A stretch of 64,000 bases of DNA from Leuctra nigra (taxonomy: Eukaryota; Arthropoda; Insecta; Plecoptera; Leuctridae). The notes under the pieces were generated by a model. It worked only from the letters and a program-made list of their open reading frames with translations. It did no database searches and had not been told where the DNA came from. The stretch spans positions 50,618,194 to 50,682,193 of the forward strand of contig OW203763.1 of the NCBI GenBank assembly GCA_934045905.1, in the 5' to 3' direction. Below are positions 9,694 through 21,801 of the stretch, in pieces (position 1 is the stretch's first letter; every line of letters starts with the position of its first letter). The position numbers and the translations under genes are program-made.

Positions 9694-12417
9694 CAGAGGT
9701 AGAAGGCAGGAAGTCAATTTTCTCAATTGTCTCGTCCTTGCACACTTCTGGAATGATGTAATCAAGATCTAACCATTGCCTTTTGTTTGACTGATGTTAA
9801 CAAATTTAGTTTTATTGAGGTACATACGTATTCAACACCATTAAAAATATTGTTCAATGAATGAGGGATGAAGTGCTTTTGAGCTGAAAAATTATTTAGC
9901 CCTAATTGACTACCGGCATTCTGCTTCTCATGTACCGAATTCTACATTCAGTTGAATGCTTCATCTTGCAATAATTACACCAAAGGTGCTAAATTAATTG
10001 CAATTCATATAATTCTTGTCTTACAACAATCATCGGATCTTCCGAACAAAATTTACATAGAAACCTTTGTATCAATTATTGACACAATTAGTTCAGTTAC
10101 CCAAACTAATTGATTCTACCGAGTTTTATCGAGGAGAGAAAGTACCTAAGTAATCTGGCCACATGAAAGAAGAAATGAACACAATGTTTCCAATAAAAGA
10201 AATACGCTTTTTATTCGAAAATGTATTATCAACACGGCAAAATATTAAATTTTCAGCTATGCGCTGACTCAATAATTCGATGTTTTTATTTGCAATCGCC
10301 CCTTTATAGGGCAATGAAAATTACATAACGGTACAAACATTGTTACGACTGGCTTATCAATAATCGTTGTAAATTACAAACGACTACAGCTCGTTCACAA
10401 TTACAAATAACAATATAATTATACATAAAATATATTACGTATTATAAGCCTATAATATTGATAATATCATTGCAATATAACTGTCCCAATGCCGAAATGT
10501 TTTATACTGTTTTCCACGATTCCAAAGAATATGAAATGTCAGACAAAATACTGATTTGGTAAAACGAATCCCTAGCCCAAAAAGTGTACTCGCGAAACAG
10601 TGATCACTCTTTTAGATGCCTACCTCCAAGTTTCTTATTTTTCAAAAGTAATTTGTCTTCAACATAAATTGAAAGTAGAAAAATCGTCACATGAATCATA
10701 AATATAACGTAATAAATAACAAAATATCACAAACAAATCAGCTAATAGGTAAAATGCCCAGTAATCTATTGCCCAATGCATCCGACTTCCTGACTGGGTT
10801 TTTTCGTGGTATTCCCTCAGTCGACAGGCAAATGCTGGGAAGGTACCCTACTTATAGGCCACGACCGCCTCCTTCCCACCTTCCATCCTTACCTAATCTT
10901 CACCATCATCTCCCAATCATCATCATAATCATTAATCCGTCGCCATTAGCCTCGCTTCAGAACAGTGCGACGTTAAACCCCAGACAAAAAAACATCCGAC
11001 TTTACGCTCCGTTGTTCCCGCCTAGTGCAAGTTGATAATATTTCGATGGTGTATAAGAACGTGCATAATTTTACATTCAAATGCCCAGTTCTCTCAAATG
11101 CCCCTGACAAGTAGTTTTTGACTCTGAGTTTCAAAGCAATCGAAAGTTATAACAGGAAATTTTCATTTGATTTTCAATTGATGGCATCATCCAATGAAGT
11201 AAGTGTGCTAACTCGCCAACCATAGAGGTAAGAATCTAACTCTAGTAGTATAGGTTAGCTCTGATTTCATTGATAATAACAAGGACTGATTGTCAAAGAA
11301 AATGACCAGCAGCCAATCCGCTTCGTTCAGATGCCGTTTTTACTTTTGGCTGATAGGTATTTCTTTACTAAGTGTACCTTTGAACTCAGCGATGGTATTA
11401 GCTATACTGCCGTGGCAACAATGTCTTCGCCATGGTAACAGATTGAAATTGTATTATTGGTACATGGGTACAAATCTGTACTTCAGAGGTAGAATGCCGT
11501 AAGTCAATTTTCTCGTCATTACGTTGCACATTTTTGGAATTATGTAATCAAACTCAATCAATTTCAATTTGACTGATGATACCAAATCAATCCCACTTTA
11601 TTCCCTGGCAGGGGGCGCGGGGGGGGGGGGGGGGAGGGGGAGATCGCGTATTAGATGCCTACACTTTTAGATGCCTACCTCCAAGTTTCATATTTTTCAA
11701 AAGTAATTTCTCTTCAACATAAATTGAAACTAAAAAAATTGTCATATGAATCATAAATAAATCGTAATAAATAACAAAATATCACAAACATATAAGCTAA
11801 TAGGTAAAATGCCCAGTTATCTAATTTGTTCCCGCCTAGTGCAAGTTGATAATATTTCGATGGTGTATAAGAACGTGCATAATTTTACATTCAAATGCCC
11901 AGTTCTCTCAAATGCCCCTAACAAGTAGTTTTTGACTATGAGTGTCAAAGCAATCGAAAGTTATGACAGGAAATTTTCATTTGATTTTCAATTGATGGCA
12001 TCATCCAATGAAGTCTGTGCTAACTCGTCAGTAGGATAGGTGAGCTCTGATTTCATTGATACTAACAAGGACTGATTGTCAAAGAAACTGCCAGCCAATC
12101 CGTTTCCTTCAGATGCCGTTTTTACTTTTAGCTAAAAGGTATTTCTTTACTAAGTGTACCTTTGAACTCAGCGATGGTATTAGCTATACTGCCGTGGCAA
12201 CAATGTCTTCGCCATGGTAACAGATTGAAATGATATTTATTGGTACATGGGTACAAATCTGTACTTCAGAGGTCGAAGGCCGTAAGTCAATTTTCTCGTC
12301 ATTGCGTTGAACATTTTTGGAATTATGTAATCAAACTCTATCAATTGCAATTTGACTGATGATACCAAATCAATCCCACTTTATTCCCTGGCAGGGGTCG
12401 CGGGGGGCGTGGGTGGG
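9694..12417. repeat. Diverged internal duplications inside the inner TTAA element
   Basis: The block 10605-11635 recurs at 11660-12417 with many substitutions; shared landmarks are TTTAGATGCCTACCTCC, TTGTTCCCGCCTAGTGC and TTCGCCATGGTAACAG. A third partial copy of the end of the block lies at 9694-9820. The first long copy is longer because it holds the SINE at 10789-10992. No protein is encoded. The block contains GGCATCATCCAATGAAG and GCCAATCC segments related to the MITE at 4724-5011. Confidence 0.75.
10789..10992 (+). mobile_element. Arthropod SINE copy (5'-truncated)
   Basis: The stretch GGGAAGGTACCCTAC ... GGCCACGACCGCC ... GTGCGACGTTAAACC followed by GACAAAAAAA resembles the 3' body of a SINE family common in arthropods. 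It is flanked by the 10-bp duplication CATCCGACTT (10779-10788 and 10993-11002) and is absent from the second copy of the surrounding duplication. No tRNA-type A or B box is visible, so the 5' part is missing. Confidence 0.7.
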
Positions 12418-12628
12418 GGACGTAACATCGAATCCGCGTGAACATCAAATCAAACCCAAATGAACAATGATCAAACCGTGCCGCGTGTTCAGTCTCTCAT
12501 ACATTATGTCTTACTCTTGTACAGTATAAAACGGTAATCTTGATTTCTTTCAAAAGAAGAATAAAAATAATTATGTCCACAAAAGTTTGTAGACTCACAA
12601 AACATGTGTCCTTATACTTTAATTCTTA

Positions 12629-12680
<52 letters not shown>
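12629..12680. repeat. ATT microsatellite
   Basis: About 17 uninterrupted copies of the trinucleotide ATT. Confidence 0.95.
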
Positions 12681-13932
12681 GACATTCCTTGTCTACTAAT
12701 TAGAAAATTAGTTTTGTACAACACAGTCCAATCACACTTTGCCGCGTAAGCAAAGTCAGTCATTCATCAGATTCAGCTACCGCGAAATGTAAACCAATAC
12801 ATCCCCCCAGCCATAAACAGTTTATGCTCGCTACCTGACCAGACAAAGGCCGACCAAGACCGACCAAGACCCTCGCCAAGACCTAACAGACTTCCCCCCT
12901 CCCCCGCGCAGGCATGCGGGTGTCAGCACTTGAGATACACACCGCTAGTGGCGCGACTAGCCGGCCCAAGACATCGCACAACTTTTCCAGAGAAACAACA
13001 AAATAAGTAGCATCACATAAACACACAGAGTGACGTTAATATAAGTCCAATCAATGTCAAACTGTCGGCATTGGATTCAAGATGGTTTGACGCGTGTAAT
13101 GAACTAGTTTGCAATATATTTGAAATACCCTTATTTAATATGTAGGCAAAAGAAAATGACATTCATGTATGTGTGATTTAGGGGGACAAAAAACATTTAT
13201 TTTTTATTTTTTGGGAACATAAAAGGGTGTTACAAACCAACCCTCAACAAAGTAGACAGTATAAAGATACTTACAACAAAATCGTAGCGAATTCTATAAT
13301 ATAGTTACAAAGTTGCATGTGTATTACTATCTGTATTTTAAAAATCGATTTTCCAAAGATTTCCCGGAAAATTATCAAACTAGATTTTTTTCATTAATTT
13401 TATTTTTCAGTCTAAGTGCATATAAACTGATATCAATACTAATTTCAACTCATATTGAACGGTAAGATCCACCTTAAATTGAACCACACAATTGACCTAC
13501 ATCTAGGTAAGGTCAAAGGTCAATAGGTCGAAAACACTATCTTCGATTTTTTTTTAACTTGGCAATATTATTCTACATATATGTAGGCACAATCACACAA
13601 AATTTGGAGATGGCTAACAATTTCATTTTCGAGAAATTAATTATTGAACATTATATTGCCTCTAAATGTAGCAATCCACCGTATGTAGTATACCAGGTAT
13701 ACCATTGTAGCCGTATATTTGCAGTATTACCTGCAGTTTAATGAAATGGAACTCTGTTTACATTGTCACATTTATATTTTCCACGCTAAGAACTGACTCT
13801 TCTGTAATCTTACCTCGATATTATTTACTTGCCAGCAGTCTAGTCTAGTGACTGCTTTGCTACCCTCCTCCTCAATCTTGTACGTGCGTACAATCTACCT
13901 CAAAGGTGGACATGCACTGTGGTCAGTACATG

Positions 13933-14955
13933 CAGGAGCGAAGGGGTGGAGTGACTAGTGAGGGTCATTTACCCCCCCCCCCCCCCCCACTTTTCATCTT
14001 GACAACCACAGAGATGAAAAATTGCACAAATTTGCTCCATTATGAGGTTAAATTCTTATAATTTTCTCAAGTTTTGCTAAACTAATTGAACAGAGTTTTT
14101 ATCCAATGATGAGACAATGACTCATTTCACCAACTTAATAATCCTCATGAACACAATTCAATAATTAGTTATTACACTTTAAACTGACACATACAGTGAG
14201 ATTTGTCTTATTGTTTATTGCTTATAGCTGTTGCTTAATGCAATCTTTTCCAAAGAAATTCCAAAGTAGAGTAAATAATTGATTCTCTTTTACTAGAAAT
14301 TCAAAAGATTCCCTGTGGGACCAATGGGGGTGTTATCAAATAACAAATAGTTACAGATTATATTGCAGTTTGTCTAAAAGTTTCCCCAAGAATATTGAAT
14401 ATCCCACATTTAAAATTTCTTTGAAAAAGATGCAAAAATTCAAGCACAAGCTTAAAAATCGATTATTTTGTATCAAAAATTAAAAAAAATATCACTGCAG
14501 GGCTGATGGGGATTCTATAAAAAAGAAGTGATTATTTTACATTTGACTAAAGTTTCTACAGGCTGGATATTGCATGTCACACATTCTAAATTTCTTTGAA
14601 AAAGATGCCAAAATACTTAATAGCTTAAAAATCGATTATTTTGTATCAAAGATTAAAAAAATGCCCTGGGGGCTAATGGGGATTCTATTAAAAAAAAGTG
14701 ATTGATTATATTACATTTGACTAAAGTTTCTAAAGGATATTGCATGTCACACATTCTAAATTTCTTTGAAAGGATGCCTAGGTAAATATAGCCTCAAATT
14801 CAATTCTTTTGTATGAAAATATTCAAAAAGGGCCCTGCAGGGTGAACTGGGGGCTGGCCCCCCAGACCCCCTTATGTTGGCGCACTACCTTTCTCACATT
14901 CATCAAACCCTGAAAATTTGACTCCTCCACTCAAAATAAAGTTCATACGCGCCTG
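13933..14955. mobile_element. hAT-type non-autonomous element, 1,023 bp, nested in the TTAA element
   Basis: The ends are CAGGAGCGAAGG and its imperfect complement CATACGCGCCTG. Flanks are AGTACATG (13925-13932) and AGTAAATG (14956-14963), 7 of 8 matching. Inside are a poly-C run and about three diverged tandem units of roughly 177 bp (14280-14770) marked by AAAATCGATTATTTTGTATC. No transposase is encoded. Confidence 0.7.
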
Positions 14956-15236
14956 AGTAAATGGCTTAGACGAAATGCAAGTTCGTCATCCTTTGGGGGA
15001 TATGTGAAGTAGGTATAGAGATGACCCGTGCGGAAAAGAAATCGGACATTAAGCTCTTCGGGCATAATCTTCTCTAAAACGAATGCAAGCCACCAGTGGC
15101 CGTCGTATTGCACTGTGATATATTCTTCAATGTCCCCCATAGTTAGATCATGTTCAGAACACCATCTTCATCCAAGGTGGTTGAATAGTCCTTGATCTTC
15201 ATCCCCATCAGACTCAAAATCATCCTGATCAGACAT
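14956..15236 (-). pseudogene. Small transposon-borne ORF of unknown function, interrupted
   Basis: On the minus strand an ATG at 15236 starts an acidic peptide (MSDQDDFESDGDEDQG). An in-frame TGA follows at codon 23, and the frame then continues through GDIEEYITVQYDGHWWLAF and FTYPPKDDE before entering the hAT element at 14955. The central part resembles a compact beta-rich (chromo/Tudor-like) fold with aromatic residues, but this is only an impression. It is the only protein-like sequence in the interior of the long-TIR TTAA element and may be a relic of its gene. The in-frame stop and the insertion make it non-functional here. Confidence 0.45.
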
Positions 15237-15890
15237 CCAAGATTACAGAAGAGTCAGTTCTTAGCGTGGAAAATATGAATGTGACAATATAAACAGAGTT
15301 CCATTTCTTTCAATAGAAGGTAATACTGCAATTACTGCTACAATGGTATACCTATGGTATACTACATACAGTGGATTGCTATATTTAGAAGCAATATAAT
15401 GTTCAATAATTATTTTCTCGAAAACGAAATTTTTAGCCATCTCCAAATTTTGTGTGATTGTACCTACATATATGTAGAATAATATTGCCAAGTTTAAAAA
15501 AAATCGAAGATAGTGTTTTTGACCTATTGACCTTTGACCTTATCTAGATGTAGGTCAATTCTGTGGTTGAATTTAAGATGTCCTTGATATGAAAGTCACT
15601 TATTTAGATAGGAAATTTAATTTCCTTTCCAATGAGACCATTCCCAGCTCTGTAGCTTTGATAGGAGCCGAGTAATTCCAAGAAAACCAAAGTAACTCGC
15701 GAAAAGGTCACCGACGGGTCAAAATTTGACCCCGCCATAACTTTGTAACCAAGAGCCCCAAAATTATTAAAAAAATCATGGTTGCTACTGTCTATGGTAT
15801 GATTGAATGTGCAAAATTTCATGGAAATCAAAGAAAGTCAGAAACAAAAATGTTTTTATTTTGGGTGGTTACTTTTGGAATGACCCTTAA

Positions 15891-16283
15891 GTTAAAAATT
15901 AGGGGTTTGATGATAGTGTATTTCGTCAACCTATTTTGTCTCCAATCGTGTCCAAAAAAGTACCTGCAACAACCGGCTAAATCGCTTGCGCCTTAACTAA
16001 TTAATATACTTTTGAAAATATCAGCATGTCTTTTCTGCATGGTCTCAATGTTGAACTGAAAGGAAAACTGTAACTTTTATCTTCAAATTTGTTTACTTCT
16101 TCTTGTCGTATTATGATGCAGAACACAAAAAACTATTCATACTATATTTCAAATATTAACGATTTCTCATGAAGAGTGTAATTCACAGATCCCTCCTTAT
16201 AAGTCCAGATCTATTTGAACCGACGTTGTATATCATGTACTGAATGATGTAGGGATGCGTCTGTGTATTGTATTGTGTTTTAG
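15891..16283. other. Intron sequence before the second exon
   Basis: AT-rich intronic DNA ending in the TTTTAG acceptor at 16283. No other feature was seen. Confidence 0.5.
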
Positions 16284-16394
16284 TGTTGTGGATGTTCCCC
16301 TACTTCATGGAGACGCACATTCAGTCGAGTCTGTCTGCCTTCACAATGCTGGACTACAAGGTGGACTACACCAACCATCCACTCTTCACCACAG
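16284..16394 (+). CDS. ZCCHC4: ZCCHC4-like methyltransferase, next exon
   Basis: The exon follows GTGTTTTAG and ends ACCACAG|GTAAAT. It enters in phase 1 (joining the G of the exon ending at 8566) and leaves in phase 1. It encodes LWMFPYFMETHIQ and FTMLDYKVDYTNHPLF, which match the ZCCHC4 segment just after the DPPF domain (aromatic FPYF and MLDYxVDY motifs). The intron between the two exons is 7,717 bases and almost entirely nested transposons. No further ZCCHC4 exon was recognised between 16395 and the gap at 27970, so the remainder may lie beyond the window or in missing sequence. Confidence 0.85.
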
Positions 16395-17596
16395 GTAAAT
16401 ACCAAGACACTCACATAAATAACATTGTGATAGCCTCTTTATTATTATTATTATTTTATTATTACTATTTAGTATTTATTGATTGATACAACTTTGACTA
16501 ATGCTACTATACATGTTTCAATTATTAATAATAGCAAAGATTAGAGAGTAGGGAAGATGAACCATTCAAATGGGAGAAATTCGACGGGTGAATCAAAATT
16601 TTTATAAGTACTTTTGCTAGTAGCACGTCTGACCACTCATAGCGCCACTAGTAAGTTACTTCTGCCGGGCGGAGCAAAGTTCCCCCCGCTACCCGTCAAC
16701 TGCAACAGTTGCAGCCATCTCGCTTGCTCTAGGAGACAGCGATGCTCCTTCTCTCTCTGACATAGTTGTATCAATTGCAACACTGTACACATTATCTATC
16801 GATAAATTATTTTGCTCGAGGCTACCACATGTTGTCAACACAGCCTGTGGAGCCTAATAATTCACTGATAATATTGTGTTTGTTTCTTTCAATCATTCAT
16901 ACTCGACTACTTTTACCTACATACATAATAATGTCATTACGGATGAAAGTATAACAGATTCCTCCTTATTGTTTTTAATATCAGTTGATCTATTTATTGA
17001 TGAGAGACGAATTTTTCTTCCAATCCCTCTTACTTAATTTTATGTAAAAAGATAATTTTGTTTAAAAATCATTATTTCAAATGCCTTTCTTGAGAATTTA
17101 CTTACGTCCTCATGAGGTCTATTTAATCTAATAATTTAGATACGACAGAGTAAGGGCCAGTTTTTCAATACTCTATTAAATTTTAAACAGTTGATTAGGA
17201 CTATTGTGCCATGGCAACAAGCAATGACATTCCTTGAATGCCCGTTTTAACCTTAAGTACTGGTTTAGCAGGACGTATTTTTTTTAGAATGTAAACAATT
17301 TTTAAATGATTCTTGGACACTAGAATAATCCCCCCATCAGCCCCCCCCCCTTCCTACGCGCCTGTCGATTATCGATACTTTTGTTTTTTATTTTATTCAT
17401 CTGATCCAAATTTTAGGCTCCCCACATTAGTCCTGAGCCCCCCCCCCCCCCCTTGCACCATCGAAGTTAGGCAGTGCCTTTGTGGTACAACATATTATAA
17501 GCAAGCATTCATATCAATATATATATGTATTAATATTTTATAATCCCAACTTCAATTACTTAATCATATACCAATTATTCTCACTGTGGTTTTATT

Positions 17597-17675
17597 CGTA
17601 GTTCCCTCAAATGATGGGAAGGTTCCCTACTGATAGGGCACGGCCGTCTCCGTCCCATAAGTTCCATCAAACACC
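17597..17675 (+). repeat. SINE fragment
   Basis: TTCCCTCAAATGATGGGAAGG ... TAGGGCACGGCCGTC matches the central part of the SINE at 10789-10992. Both ends of the SINE are missing here. Confidence 0.55.
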
Positions 17676-17716
17676 AAACCCACATGCAACATGTTAGTTT
17701 TGTAAACACGTCTTTA

Positions 17717-18101
17717 GGCTGCAAACACAAGTGGCGGTTTTTTCATGCCCAGACGCGGCATGCAAAAAACCGCGACATTTTTCTTGGTCGAACACACGGG
17801 GCGTGGAAGACACGACGGTTTTTAACAGCTGTCAAGGTCATGCTATGTAAGCTGTACAAAAACGTCGTGCGAAATGACCGCCCGTGTGTTTGCTCTCGTT
17901 TGAATCTTCCGGGGTGGGCATGAAAATAAACGCGACATGTCGCGTCTGGCCGGCATGAAAAAAATGGCCGCGAAAAAAAAACTGCCTCGTGTGTTCGCTC
18001 CCATAAGACTTGATGAGATAAGACTCTATCTTCTCGGCGTCACGCCGGCGTGCAAACGCTTTGGCTGGGCATGAAAAAAAACTCCCCATGTGTTTGCTGC
18101 C
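17717..18101. mobile_element. MITE, 385 bp
   Basis: Inverted ends of about 35 bp start GGCTGCAAACACAAG on the left and GGCAGCAAACACATG (complement) on the right. TTTA lies directly outside both ends. The centre holds a perfect 14-bp palindrome CGCGACATGTCGCG (17930-17943), and the interior repeats GGCATGAAAAAAA in both orientations. It is non-coding. Confidence 0.7.
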
Positions 18102-19203
18102 TTTATCTTTAGAAGCCAAAACTTGTTTGAACCTCTGAAGGCCAATTCTTGAGATTCACGTTTTCAAACCGTTTTACGTTTGCATTGTATAAAACTTGAA
18201 ACAGTTGACAACTATTTAGCGGTAATCCTTCAACTATTTTACGTTAAAAACAGTGAAAACGTACACACGGTTTAGATTTAAATTACTAAATGGATTATCA
18301 TTATTAGGAAATTCTTCACGATCACAATAGAAAGAAGTAAGAACGTGATATTATTGATCCTAATATTTTACCAATATATCTGAATAATTTTACAAATGTT
18401 TTGGTACGGCAGTGTAAGAAATTGATATCATGAGCAGTTGACAAGATTCTGTCGCGGTGAATGTTGTTGTTGTGGAACTCTCGACATGCCGGTGGGCGAA
18501 AACCGGTCCATGGCAGAGAGATATATATAGATATACACTACACTATAGCAGAGGTATTCTCACTCCACCAATGAACGTGAAGCCTTTTCGACATGAGAAA
18601 TATTGGGGTATCCCGGCATCGTTAGCGCATATATCAGCACTAGTGGTAAAAATATGAACTAACTGCTAAATTTACCCATTGAGCCGTCGTTGCATTTATA
18701 TGCTATGCACGATGTTCTTTTGTTTTATATCAGATATTTACAATTAAACTATAAAATGAACTATAAAACCATTAAATAAACAGCTATTCTGCGTGCCAGC
18801 AGGCACATCAAGTGTAAACTATGAATTAGCGGTTGAGCCATCGTCAGAAATTGGTCATCAAGTAGTTCACTCTTCACGCTATCGACGTCGCTCAAATCAC
18901 GGGGGCCTACCAGATTTCCCGAATCACAGGGTCTGTAAAGGCTTCACTGCGGTCAATGTTGTCAGTATAGGAGTGAGACAACCGTCTCTACTAGTATGAA
19001 TGTAGTAATGATGTCCATGAATCTTGACCGGTCTAAGCCGAGTGCGTAGCTAGTAACTGTACGATATTGCAACAGTGTAGGGAAGGCAGTCTAGCGGTAG
19101 GCGAGGGGCAAGGGGAGCGATTGATAGCAGGGCTCTCTCCTGGTCAGACGTGCTACTAGCGACGGTACTTAGAAAATTCTCAACGCGTCCGTGCTCACCT
19201 CCG

Positions 19204-20838
19204 TGCTCACAGAGGTGAGATCACAGTGCTATACCGCCCATGCTTAGTCGGTGGATGCTTGTTATCACGACGTCTGTCGACAGCAGACGGCAGAGCGCCA
19301 TGATTATAGTGTCATATGAAACATTGAGAGCACGGTGGTATACACAGAGGTGGGATCACAGTGCTATACCGCCCATGCTTAGTCGGTGGATGCTTGTTAT
19401 CACGACGTCTGTCGACAGCAGACGGCAGAGCGCCATGATTATAGTGTCATATGAAACATTGAGAGCACGGTGGTATACACAGAGGTGAGATCACAGTGCT
19501 ATACCGCCCATGCTTAGTCGGTGGATGCTTGTTATCACGACGTCTGTCGACAGCAGACGGCAGAGCGCCATGATTATAGTGTCATATGAAACATTGAGAG
19601 CACGGTGGTATACACAGAGGTGAGATCACAGTGCTATACCGCCCATGCTAAGTCGGTGGATGCTTGTTATCACGACGTCTGTCGACAGCAGACGGCAGAG
19701 CGCCATGATTATAGTGTCATATGAAACATTGAGAGCACGGTGGTATACACAGAGGTGAGATCACAGTGCTATACCGCCCATGCTAAGTCGGTGGATGCTT
19801 GTTATCACGACGTCTGTCGACAGCAGACGGCAGAGCGCCATGATTATAGTGTCATATGAAACATTGAGAGCACGGTGGTATACACAGAGGTGGGATCACA
19901 GTGCTATACCGCCCATGCTTAGTCGGTGGATGCTTGTTATCACGACGTCTGTCGACAGCAGACGGCAGAGCGCCATGATTATAGTGTCATATGAAACATT
20001 GAGAGCACGGTGGTATACACAGAGGTGAGATCACAGTGCTATACCGCCCATGCTTAGTCGGTGGATGCTTGTTATCACGACGTCTGTCGACAGCAGACGG
20101 CAGAGCGCCATGATTATAGTGTCATATGAAACATTGAGAGCACGGTGGTATACACAGAGGTGGGATCACAGTGCTATACCGCCCATGCTTAGTCGGTGGA
20201 TGCTTGTTATCACGACGTCTGTCGACAGCAGACGGCAGAGCGCCATGATTATAGTGTCATATGAAACATTGAGAGCACGGTGGTATACACAGAGGTGAGA
20301 TCACAGTGCTATACCGCCCATGCTTAGTCGGTGGATGCTTGTTATCACGACGTCTGTCGACAGCAGACGGCAGAGCGCCATGATTATAGTGTCATATGAA
20401 ACATTGAGAGCACGGTGGTATACACAGAGGTGAGATCACAGTGCTATACCGCCCATGCTAAGTCGGTGGATGCTTGTTATCACGACGTCTGTCGACAGCA
20501 GACGGCAGAGCGCCATGATTATAGTGTCATATGAAACATTGAGAGCACGGTGGTATACACAGAGGTGAGATCACAGTGCTATACCGCCCATGCTAAGTCG
20601 GTGGATGCTTGTTATCACGACGTCTGTCGACAGCAGACGGCAGAGCGCCATGATTATAGTGTCATATGAAACATTGAGAGCACGGTGGTATACACAGAGG
20701 TGGGATCACAGTGCTATACCGCCCATGCTTAGTCGGTGGATGCTTGTTATCACGACGTCTGTCGACAGCAGACGGCAGAGCGCCATGATTATAGTGTCAT
20801 ATGAAACATTGAGAGCACGGTGGTATACACTCACAGTG
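19204..20838. repeat. 135-bp satellite array, 12 units, with 810-bp higher-order period
   Basis: CCCATGCT recurs exactly every 135 bases from 19238 to 20723. Units differ at two visible sites: TGAG/TGGG in GAGGTGRGATCAC and T/A in CATGCTWAGT. The order of variants in units 1-6 is repeated exactly in units 7-12, which gives a six-unit higher-order repeat of 810 bp. Since 135 is a multiple of three, one frame reads across units and stops only at TGA variants. The reading frame is a consequence of period, not evidence of a gene. Confidence 0.93.
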
Positions 20839-20847
20839 CTATACCGC

Positions 20848-21801
20848 TAGGGATGTAAATTTTCCTGGAAAAATTGCTTTGGGAAAAAAACCTCAATTTT
20901 TACCTCAATTTTTTCTGTTTTTTTCCTGTTTTTTTCTGGAAATATTGGAAAAATTTAAAAAATAACTGTCCTTGAAATTAGAGCTTGAAATAGCAGTGAA
21001 AATTTGGTGCTTATGGTGTTTTTGGTGTTTGTGTTCATGGATGGTACTCTACCGATTCTGATTTTGTGTCGGTGGTTTCCTCCGATTCTGAATCGGACAG
21101 CGAAAAAGAATTGTTTAATAATAAGTAACGATTTAATCTCTTGAACGATACCACATTCATCGGAATACGGCAAAAAGTCACAAACTCACATGTCGTAGTC
21201 TGGGGTCGTTGAAATTTAACCTTACGTTCGTTTTGTTAATTTACTCCTTAATGTTATAATAATGCCCAGTGTCCACTATAATGTCTTCAATTAATTAATG
21301 ATTAGATTAGATACAAATTTTGGTACAATGCAATTCTTTAGCTTTCACTGGCAGATATAGGTATATTTTTTTCGCTTGTGGATTTACAGAAAATTTAAAA
21401 TTAAATTTTGGATGGTTTTTAATAGAACTGCTTTTGTGCATTTAATGGTACAGTTTTCCTTCACAGAATGTGAGGTACCTACTGTTACTTTTTGCCTTGT
21501 TTGATTGTAATTTACTATGTCGAACTATCAGGGACCATTCGATACCAAATCAAAACTTGAATTCTTATGTTCGCATTTAATAACACTAATAATATAATAA
21601 GAAACCAGTAGGAATGTCATACATTCAACATTTATGTAAATAAATGTGAATTTGTGTCAAAATCTTACTCAAACTAGGAGATAAGGAATTTTTTAATTGT
21701 TCCTAAAAAATGCAATTTTTCCTGGTCTTCGGGAAAAAAACGGAAAAAAACAGTTTTTTTTTCCAAAGTTTCCTGTTTTTTTCCGACCCCTTACATCCCT
21801 A
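20848..21801. mobile_element. hAT-type element, 954 bp, inserted in the satellite
   Basis: The ends are TAGGGATGTAA and TTACATCCCTA, with the 8-bp duplication TATACCGC (20840-20847 and 21802-21809). Subterminal inverted stretches are TTTTCCTGGAAAAA-rich. It interrupts the last, partial satellite unit, whose remainder continues at 21802-21866. No hAT transposase reading frame was found. Confidence 0.88.

Larger units (their letters stand above)
9336..13473. mobile_element. Inner TTAA-flanked element, 4,138 bp
   Basis: The ends are GGCGGATTTTACC and GGTAAGATCCACC (11 of 13 matching), bordered by TTAA at 9332-9335 and 13474-13477. The uninterrupted counterpart in the opposite arm reads CATCTTAAATTCAACC, which is the empty target site. 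The interior has no transposase. It holds a GA-rich microsatellite (9470-9492), a large internal duplication, a SINE and an ATT microsatellite. Confidence 0.85.
9030..15886. mobile_element. TTAA-flanked transposon with about 640-bp terminal inverted repeats
   Basis: TTAA lies at 9026-9029 and 15887-15890. Just inside are GGTTCATTCCAAAA and its near reverse complement. The right arm (15243-15886) is an inverted copy of 9030-9335 joined to 13478-13812, so the left arm was split by the inner element 9336-13473. Without insertions the element would be about 1.7 kb (2.7 kb with the hAT at its centre). TTAA targets are typical of piggyBac-like elements, but no piggyBac transposase is present, so this is a non-autonomous or diverged member. 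The whole element lies in the ZCCHC4-like intron. Confidence 0.82.
16585..19190. mobile_element. Putative 2.6-kb element bounded by inverted repeats
   Basis: GCTAGTAGCACGTCTGACCA at 16616-16635 is the perfect reverse complement of 19141-19160. Weaker complementarity extends about 20 bp outward on both sides (AAGTAC core), so the outer limits are approximate. The interior includes the SINE fragment and the MITE 17717-18101 and no recognised transposase. The right end abuts the 135-bp satellite. Confidence 0.5.

Noticed and set aside
13559..13741. Matching ORFs at 13559-13741 (+) and 15261-15491 (-)
   Set aside because: They are the two arms of the TTAA element; similarity reflects the inverted repeat, and substitutions are not codon-biased.
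19240..20850. Repeated 82-codon ORFs starting MLSRWMLVITT in the satellite
   Set aside because: They arise because the 135-bp period is a multiple of three; they end at TGA unit variants and show no codon or domain signal.
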